Below, piece by piece: positions 6,285 through 11,304 of a DNA stretch of 11,304 bases; the first letter of the stretch is position 1, and each line of letters opens with the position of its first letter. Position numbers and translations under genes: made by a program. Under the pieces are notes generated by a model. It ran no database searches. It was not told the DNA's origin and saw only the letters and a list, made by a program, of their open reading frames with translations. The DNA comes from an uncultured Bacillota bacterium (GTDB lineage Bacteria > Bacillota > Clostridia > Caldicoprobacterales > UBA3941): assembly GCA_937960725.1 (NCBI GenBank), contig CALGOY010000274.1, forward strand, positions 1 to 11,304, in the 5' to 3' direction.

Positions 6285-8834
6285 ATGGTGTTTATATTAG
6301 GGATACCCCTTACGCTTCTGTTGCTGACCGTCCCGGGGCTGTGCATCTATAGCCTATTAGAGGACGAGATTAGAAATAGCTTTTCCCTGGCGGTCCGCTG
6401 GGCCTTTGTTTTGGCTACTTCCGTGACGCTGACCACTCTAATTATGGTGTTGTTCCTATTAATGGATATATTCCCCGTAGAGTGGCTTGCTGTTTTCTAT
6501 GCTGTGCTTCTTGTCGTGTGGATAGTTTGGCGGAAAATTCCCTGGCAAGACTTTATAGCCCCTCTAAGCTTTGACAGCAGGGAAAGCCGTATAAAAATAA
6601 TAGCGGCTGTCTTAGTTTTTATCATATTAGCCCTAATCTTTTGCCAGCCCACCGAGTACTACTTCGGAGGTAGGGATCCAGGGATTTATGCCGGCACCGC
6701 TGTTCAGCTATCTAGGCTCGGCCGGCTCAAAGTGGAAGATCCCCTGCTTCAAGGGCTTAAGGAAAACTATCCCGATGTATTTAAAGACGTCCACTTAAAG
6801 TTTCCAGGTGTATTTATGGAAAGGCACGGGGATAGATACTACACCAACCCCCAGTTTTTCCATGGCTACACCGCCTGGTTGGCCACAGGGCACCGCTTTT
6901 TTGGCTTCGATGGATTTTTATACATGACCCCAATATTGGCCCTAATCTCCATGCTGGTAATATATGCCGTAGTCAGCAGCCTGTGGAGCAGGAGAACAGG
7001 CTTTTTAACTGTCGTTTTATTGGGCCTTAACATAGCCCAGATATGGTACGCCCGGGGGCCTTATTCAGAAATCCATTCCCAGCTAATAACCTGGTTTAGC
7101 ATCTTTCTCATCGTGCAGGCTTGGAAGAACAAGCATGACTTAATGGCGCTCCTGGCCGGATTAACCATAGGGACGGCGCTGCTGGTTAGATTGGACAATA
7201 TATTCGTAGCAATACCTGTAGGCTTATCCTTAATATTTATATTGGCATACGATAAGGGAAAGTTGGGGCGATGGATATGGACCTTTATATTATCTCTAGC
7301 AGCTATGTATTTGATATTCGTTTCCTATGCGCTCAAATTTAACCGGGACTATGCCAAGCACCTGCTCATATTGCGATCCCCTATTCCCAACTCCCTAAGC
7401 TTAAGAAATCTATTTATACTGCTGGGAGCCCTGTCGGTAGTGGGAGTTATGATAGTTATCCTTTTGAGAAATCAATGGGCCAAGCTAATTCAATGGCTAA
7501 GGGGCAGGAGAAAGCCCATAGCCCTTGTAATAGGGGTAGGGATGGTGCTTCTGTTTGGCTGGCTCTATTTTGTCCGTCCCCTAAATCCCAATCGGAACTT
7601 GTTGCCCGAAGGCTACTACTCCTTTAGAGAAGAATCCCTCGTAAGACTAGGCTGGTATATATCCCCTCTGGGAATACTGCTGGCTTTGGGAGGATTTATA
7701 GATTTTATACACAACAAGTTTAGGAAACAGCATATATTCCCCATGCTGTTTATGCTCACCTTCTGCACCATGTACCTATACAACCCCAGGATTTTCCCCG
7801 ATCACTTCTGGGCGGTAAGGCGGTACGTGCCCATGATAATACCCAGCTTTACCATATTCATGGCCTACGCCCTGGATAGAATTTCCCGGCTGACCGTCGG
7901 GAAGATAAAGCTAAAGCCCCTATCCCTTGCTGTTACAGCCCTCCTATGTATATTTTTAATCCACGAGGCCCGGCCCTTTCTTCACCATACCGAGTACGGA
8001 GGTACCAGGCAGGGGGTAGAGGAGCTGGCCAGCTATTTTGATGAAAACGACCTCATCATTACCTGGGATGCCCAGGTAACACCACGATTGGCTGGCACGC
8101 CCCTATATCTCATGTACGGTAAAAATGTGCTGACCGTAGGGGAAAGTTTCAATGGGGAGAACTTAGCTAGATTTATAGAGGACAAAAAAGCGGAAGGGTG
8201 GGACGTCTATTTCCTCCTGGGCCTGGATGATACTTATATGGGAGAGTTACCCTTTCACTTAGAATACAAAGACACCGTTGAGTTTTGGTATACCAGCGCA
8301 GAAGTAGTAGAAGATCGGAAGCCTGAAAACGTCTTCACCAATATATGGGAGGTAAACATATACGAGCCCGTTGAGGGCTCCATCTCCTGGGAGGATAGCT
8401 TGGAGGAAGGTGTAATAGATATTGGAAATCCCAGGGATATCAACTACCGGCTGGAAGGATTTTACGGAGCCGAAAGCAGCGGCAAGGAGGACTATCGCTG
8501 GAGCGGCCCCAGGGCCTTGGTGGAGCTGACCCTGCCGGAGGAATACGACGTATCCCAGGCGAAGAGCTTGACTATCAGGGGCAGGCACCTGCTTCCCCCA
8601 GACGTCCTAACTGAGAAAGTAGAGGTTATAGTAAACGGCCAGTCCATCGGCTCCGTCGATATGGGAGAGGAATTTCAGGAATACACGTTGGAGATACCAG
8701 AAAATCTACTGGAAGGAGAAGAAAAAATAACCATTGAGTTTATTACCAACACCTGGAAGCCCCAAGAGCTGGGCATGGGAGCAGATACCAGAGATCTAGG
8801 GTTTATGCTGGACTATATACGATTTGAGGATTAG
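6285..8834 (+). CDS. GT-C-fold membrane glycosyltransferase with C-terminal beta-sandwich domain (copy A)
   Basis: An 849-residue integral membrane protein like the PMT/ArnT (GT39-like) enzymes, which take a sugar from a polyprenyl-phosphate carrier and transfer it outside the membrane. Roughly a dozen or more hydrophobic segments span residues 1-560. Between the early helices lies GGRDPGIY (128-135); D131 sits where GT-C enzymes carry their catalytic acidic residue. Other landmarks are WYARGPYSE (254-262), VRLDN (301-305) and HFWAVRRYVP (507-516). After the last helix (about 545-560) comes a soluble part: an alpha/beta-looking region (about 565-695), then a beta-sandwich-like domain (about 711-849) containing GFYGAE, DYRWSGPR and EVIVNGQSIG. 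Similar tails occur on GT39-like proteins of other bacteria and may bind carbohydrate (inference). No signal peptide beyond helix 1. The next gene, 12 bases on, is a paralogue. Substrates are unknown; polymer decoration is the likeliest job. Confidence 0.85.
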   Translation: MVFILGIPLTLLLLTVPGLCIYSLLEDEIRNSFSLAVRWAFVLATSVTLTTLIMVLFLLMDIFPVEWLAVFYAVLLVVWIVWRKIPWQDFIAPLSFDSRESRIKIIAAVLVFIILALIFCQPTEYYFGGRDPGIYAGTAVQLSRLGRLKVEDPLLQGLKENYPDVFKDVHLKFPGVFMERHGDRYYTNPQFFHGYTAWLATGHRFFGFDGFLYMTPILALISMLVIYAVVSSLWSRRTGFLTVVLLGLNIAQIWYARGPYSEIHSQLITWFSIFLIVQAWKNKHDLMALLAGLTIGTALLVRLDNIFVAIPVGLSLIFILAYDKGKLGRWIWTFILSLAAMYLIFVSYALKFNRDYAKHLLILRSPIPNSLSLRNLFILLGALSVVGVMIVILLRNQWAKLIQWLRGRRKPIALVIGVGMVLLFGWLYFVRPLNPNRNLLPEGYYSFREESLVRLGWYISPLGILLALGGFIDFIHNKFRKQHIFPMLFMLTFCTMYLYNPRIFPDHFWAVRRYVPMIIPSFTIFMAYALDRISRLTVGKIKLKPLSLAVTALLCIFLIHEARPFLHHTEYGGTRQGVEELASYFDENDLIITWDAQVTPRLAGTPLYLMYGKNVLTVGESFNGENLARFIEDKKAEGWDVYFLLGLDDTYMGELPFHLEYKDTVEFWYTSAEVVEDRKPENVFTNIWEVNIYEPVEGSISWEDSLEEGVIDIGNPRDINYRLEGFYGAESSGKEDYRWSGPRALVELTLPEEYDVSQAKSLTIRGRHLLPPDVLTEKVEVIVNGQSIGSVDMGEEFQEYTLEIPENLLEGEEKITIEFITNTWKPQELGMGADTRDLGFMLDYIRFED
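8424..8796 (+). repeat. Tail-domain repeat, copy A
   Basis: Coding repeat inside copy A that matches 10935-11304. Over 369 aligned bases I count about 52 mismatches plus one 3-base gap, roughly 86% identity. It includes exact runs at 8466-8512 (47 bases) and 8613-8653 (41 bases). Encoded residues are about 85% identical, well above most of the upstream parts of the two genes. Confidence 0.85.
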
Positions 8835-8840
8835 GGAGGT
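8834..8840 (+). promoter_or_regulatory. Ribosome binding site for the second membrane glycosyltransferase
   Basis: GGGAGGT, starting on the last base of the previous stop codon, lies 6 bases before ATG 8847. It decides the start of a gene whose end is outside the window. Confidence 0.8.
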
Positions 8841-8846
8841 TAAATC

Positions 8847-11304
8847 ATGATAATATTGCTAACCATACCGGGACTAGTGCTCCTGTCTTTCTTAAAGGGA
8901 CAGTGCAGGGAGAGCATCCTAAATAGAGGGAAGTGGGCATTTATCACAGGGACTTCCGTGGTAATAACTACCCTAGTGTCCATTATCCTGCTCCTTCTGC
9001 GCTCCCTTAATATATACCTAATAATGGGCCTGTACTTGATAGTGGGGCTGGCAAGGTTCCTATGGATAGCCTCCAAGGGGGAGAGCTTCCCCATAAAAAA
9101 ACTGCTGCCCGATTTACGCAGCACTTGGGGTATAGCTATAGTTTTGCTAATTGCGGTGATTTTGTATTCCCGGCCTGCGGAGTACTACGTCGGAGGCCGG
9201 GATCCAGGGGTATACGTCAATGCCGCAGTCCACATGGCTAAAACGGGCCAGGTGATGAAAAAAGATCCTTTGATAGATCATGTAAAAGAAAATTACCCAG
9301 GGGTATTCGATGTAGATAGCCATAAATACGCAGGCTTCTACCTAGAAAACCGGGGAGGACAGACTTGGATCAATCCCCAGTTTTACCACGGCTACACCGC
9401 CTGGCTGGCCCTGGGCTATCAGTGGCTTGGAGGGAATTGGTTTCTATATGTCACGCCGCTATTGGGGCTTATCTCAGTCCTGATCGTGTATAGCTCAGTA
9501 GGGGAGCTGATGAAGGAAAGGATAGGCCTTATAACAGCGATGTTGCTGGTTATCAATATCAGCCAGATCTGGTATGCCAGGGGACCCTACACCGAGATTT
9601 TATCCCAGCTATTGCTTTGGTTTACCATATACCTTCTCATAAAGACCCACAAGTTCAAAAATCCCCTCCTGGCGGCAGCGGCGGGGCTGACGATAGGTGT
9701 CTCTATTTTAGTCAGGCTGGATAATATACTCATCCTGCTTCCCCTGGTCCTGTATATCTTATATAACTATCTAAAAGACAATAAGTCCGTTACATGGATT
9801 AAATATGTTATAGCTTCTTTAGCCCTATGCGCAGTTATATTCTTTATCTACGTATACCAGTACGGCAGGGAATACACCCACTATCAGCTGATAGGGGACA
9901 CCCCTCTGCCGGATAAGCTGAGCCTTCCGATGCTATTTGCCATACTGGGAGCCTTGGCCTTGGCAGGGCTGCTTCTGATATGGCTGTGCAGGAAGAGGCT
10001 CTACAGCTGGCTTGGCTGGTTTGAAAAGCATAAAAAATGGTGGATGCTCCTCTTAACAGTTATAGCTGTAGTGGCATTTATATATCTATATTTCATCCGG
10101 CCCTACATCCCCAGCGACCACATAAAAAGCGGCGAGGTAAGGATGAGGAGCTTCCGCGAGGAAACCCTGGTCCGCATAGGCTGGTATGTTACGCCTTTAG
10201 GGCTTGTCCTATGCCTTGCTGGATTTATACTGTTTGTATTAAAGAAGGCATCCAAAAAGCATCTGTTCTTTATGCTGCTGGTGCTGCTTAACTTTTCCAT
10301 ATTCCTGTACGACCCCAGAATATATCCAGACCACTTTTGGGCGGTAAGGCGCCACGTGCCCTTTATTATCCCGGCGATGCTGGTGTTTGCTGCCCTTGTG
10401 ATAGACGAGCTAATCAGCCGGAAGCAGAAATTGATCAAAGCCCTGGGGCTGGGGCTTGTAGCGGTTTTGATAATAAACTTTGCCTTAGCATCCCGCCCCT
10501 TTGTATTCCATACCGAATATGGAGGGGTGGACAAGCAGCTGGAGGAAATCGCTGAAAAATTTGATGACGATGATATAATACTATCCATAGACACCAACTA
10601 TGCATCAAGGCTTATAGGGACCCCACTAGATTTAATCTATGATAAAAAGGTACTGCCCCTTAGGGAGAATTACGATGTAGAAAACTTATTGAGATTTATA
10701 GAGGACAAACAAGCGGAAGGAAGGGGCATCTACTTTCTCCTAAGCTCGCGGGATAGCAATATGGCCGGTCAGCCCTTTTATCTAGTACACAGGGACAGCA
10801 TTGAACTTAGCTACAATAGGGCTGAAGTAGTTCATGACCGCAGGCCTGAAAAGGTATTTTCCCACACATGGAAAGTGAATATATATGAGCCTGCAGTAGG
10901 ACCAATATCCTGGGAGGATGGTAAGCTGGACGTTGGAAATCCCGAAGATATCAACTACAGGCTGGAAGGCTTCTATGGAGCCGAAAGCAGCGGCAAGGAG
11001 GACTATCGCTGGAGCGGCCCCAGATCTTTGCTGGAGGTGGCCCTGCCTGAAGGCTACGCATCCCAGGCAAAGGGGCTGACTATCCGGGCTAGGCACCTGC
11101 TTCCTCCAGACGTTCTAACCGAGAAAGTAGAGGTTATAGTAAACGGCCAGTCCATCGGCTCTGTCGATATGGGAGAAGAATTTGAGGAATATACCCTTGA
11201 GATGCCAGAAAATCTGCTGAAGGGAGAAGACAAGCTGACCATAGAGTTTATCACCAAAACATGGAAGCCAAAAGAGCTGGGCATGGGAGAGGATACCAGG
11301 GATT
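8847..11304 (+). CDS. GT-C-fold membrane glycosyltransferase paralogue (copy B), 3' end cut by the window edge
   Basis: An uninterrupted frame of 819 codons from ATG 8847 to the right edge; I checked the reading phase along its length and found no stop or frameshift. It is homologous to copy A from end to end: many hydrophobic segments, GGRDPGVY with D119 in the place of D131 of copy A, QIWYARGPYTE, VRLDN, HFWAVRRHVP, and the same tail with GFYGAE, DYRWSGPR and EVIVNGQSIG. The N-terminal region is about a dozen residues shorter than in copy A. By alignment only about 12 residues are missing at the end. It is presumed to use a polyprenyl-phosphate sugar on the outer membrane face, like copy A. 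The membrane and middle parts have diverged strongly, so donor or acceptor probably differs, while the tail is nearly the same. It is probably co-transcribed with copy A (12-base gap). Confidence 0.85.
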   Translation, partial: MIILLTIPGLVLLSFLKGQCRESILNRGKWAFITGTSVVITTLVSIILLLLRSLNIYLIMGLYLIVGLARFLWIASKGESFPIKKLLPDLRSTWGIAIVLLIAVILYSRPAEYYVGGRDPGVYVNAAVHMAKTGQVMKKDPLIDHVKENYPGVFDVDSHKYAGFYLENRGGQTWINPQFYHGYTAWLALGYQWLGGNWFLYVTPLLGLISVLIVYSSVGELMKERIGLITAMLLVINISQIWYARGPYTEILSQLLLWFTIYLLIKTHKFKNPLLAAAAGLTIGVSILVRLDNILILLPLVLYILYNYLKDNKSVTWIKYVIASLALCAVIFFIYVYQYGREYTHYQLIGDTPLPDKLSLPMLFAILGALALAGLLLIWLCRKRLYSWLGWFEKHKKWWMLLLTVIAVVAFIYLYFIRPYIPSDHIKSGEVRMRSFREETLVRIGWYVTPLGLVLCLAGFILFVLKKASKKHLFFMLLVLLNFSIFLYDPRIYPDHFWAVRRHVPFIIPAMLVFAALVIDELISRKQKLIKALGLGLVAVLIINFALASRPFVFHTEYGGVDKQLEEIAEKFDDDDIILSIDTNYASRLIGTPLDLIYDKKVLPLRENYDVENLLRFIEDKQAEGRGIYFLLSSRDSNMAGQPFYLVHRDSIELSYNRAEVVHDRRPEKVFSHTWKVNIYEPAVGPISWEDGKLDVGNPEDINYRLEGFYGAESSGKEDYRWSGPRSLLEVALPEGYASQAKGLTIRARHLLPPDVLTEKVEVIVNGQSIGSVDMGEEFEEYTLEMPENLLKGEDKLTIEFITKTWKPKELGMGEDTRD
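10935..11304 (+). repeat. Tail-domain repeat, copy B
   Basis: Partner of 8424-8796. The exact runs are 10977-11023 and 11121-11161, offset from copy A by 2511 and 2508 bases. The difference is one in-frame codon deletion between the two runs. Confidence 0.85.

Noticed and set aside
8840..9124. Open frame of 94 codons on the - strand at the start of the second GT-C gene
   Set aside because: It is antisense to the hydrophobic N-terminus of copy B and covers its ribosome site. No domain is seen.
10103..10597. Open frame of 164 codons on the - strand, and + strand frames at 10037-10291 and 10337-10555
   Set aside because: All overlap the intact second GT-C gene, whose frame is continuous and homologous to copy A. 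The encoded sequences are low-complexity and unlike any known protein.
8466..11161. Mobile element or long direct repeats flanking an insertion
   Set aside because: The repeats are in-frame coding parts of paralogous genes with matching protein ends. There is no transposase, terminal inverted repeat or target duplication.
1..11304. tRNA, rRNA, CRISPR array or riboswitch
   Set aside because: Coding sequence covers nearly the whole window. The gaps are 6, 12 and 60 bases, too short for these, and no regular spaced repeats were seen.

Overview
The window is a densely packed, one-directional (+ strand) piece of a surface polysaccharide locus. All genes lie on the + strand, and they overlap or are separated by 6 to 60 bases. 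This looks like one operon, cut at both window edges. Strong GGAGG-type ribosome binding sites, heavy use of ATA (Ile), AGG (Arg) and TTA/CTA (Leu) codons, and middling GC by eye suggest a Gram-positive anaerobe of the Clostridia or a relative. That assignment is inference only; there is no rRNA or marker gene here.

Layout: (1) 3-1217, the ATPase of a Wzm/Wzt-type polysaccharide exporter, with the 5' end missing and a C-terminal glycan-recognition domain. (2) 1210-2601, a SAM-dependent methyltransferase with a long N-terminal coiled coil. (3) 2598-3785, a GT4 glycosyltransferase with an inserted helical segment. (4) 3846-6278, a fusion of two GT4 glycosyltransferases. (5) 6285-8834, a multi-spanning GT-C-type glycosyltransferase with an extracytoplasmic beta-sandwich tail. 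(6) 8847 to the right edge, a tandem paralogue of gene 5 whose open frame runs out of the window about a dozen codons before its expected end. The only intergenic gap of note, 3786-3845, holds a small hairpin overlapping a perfect TATAAT.

Proposed joint role: the cytoplasmic GT4 enzymes (three catalytic modules in two proteins) build a lipid-linked glycan. The coiled-coil methyltransferase may modify its growing end, and the Wzt C-terminal domain may recognise the finished chain for export by the ABC transporter. The precedents are the E. coli O8/O9a O-antigens and Geobacillus S-layer glycans, where terminal methylation and a Wzt carbohydrate-binding domain are linked. The two GT-C membrane enzymes would then use polyprenyl-phosphate sugars to decorate the glycan, or another acceptor, outside the membrane. 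The sugars cannot be named from the sequence.

The most unusual points are the export/cap pair in a probable Gram-positive, and the tandem GT-C paralogues. Their last ~125 codons are about 86% identical in DNA, with exact runs of 47 and 41 bases, while most of the rest has diverged strongly. This suggests gene conversion or swapping of the tail domain. I see no mobile element, tRNA, rRNA or CRISPR array.
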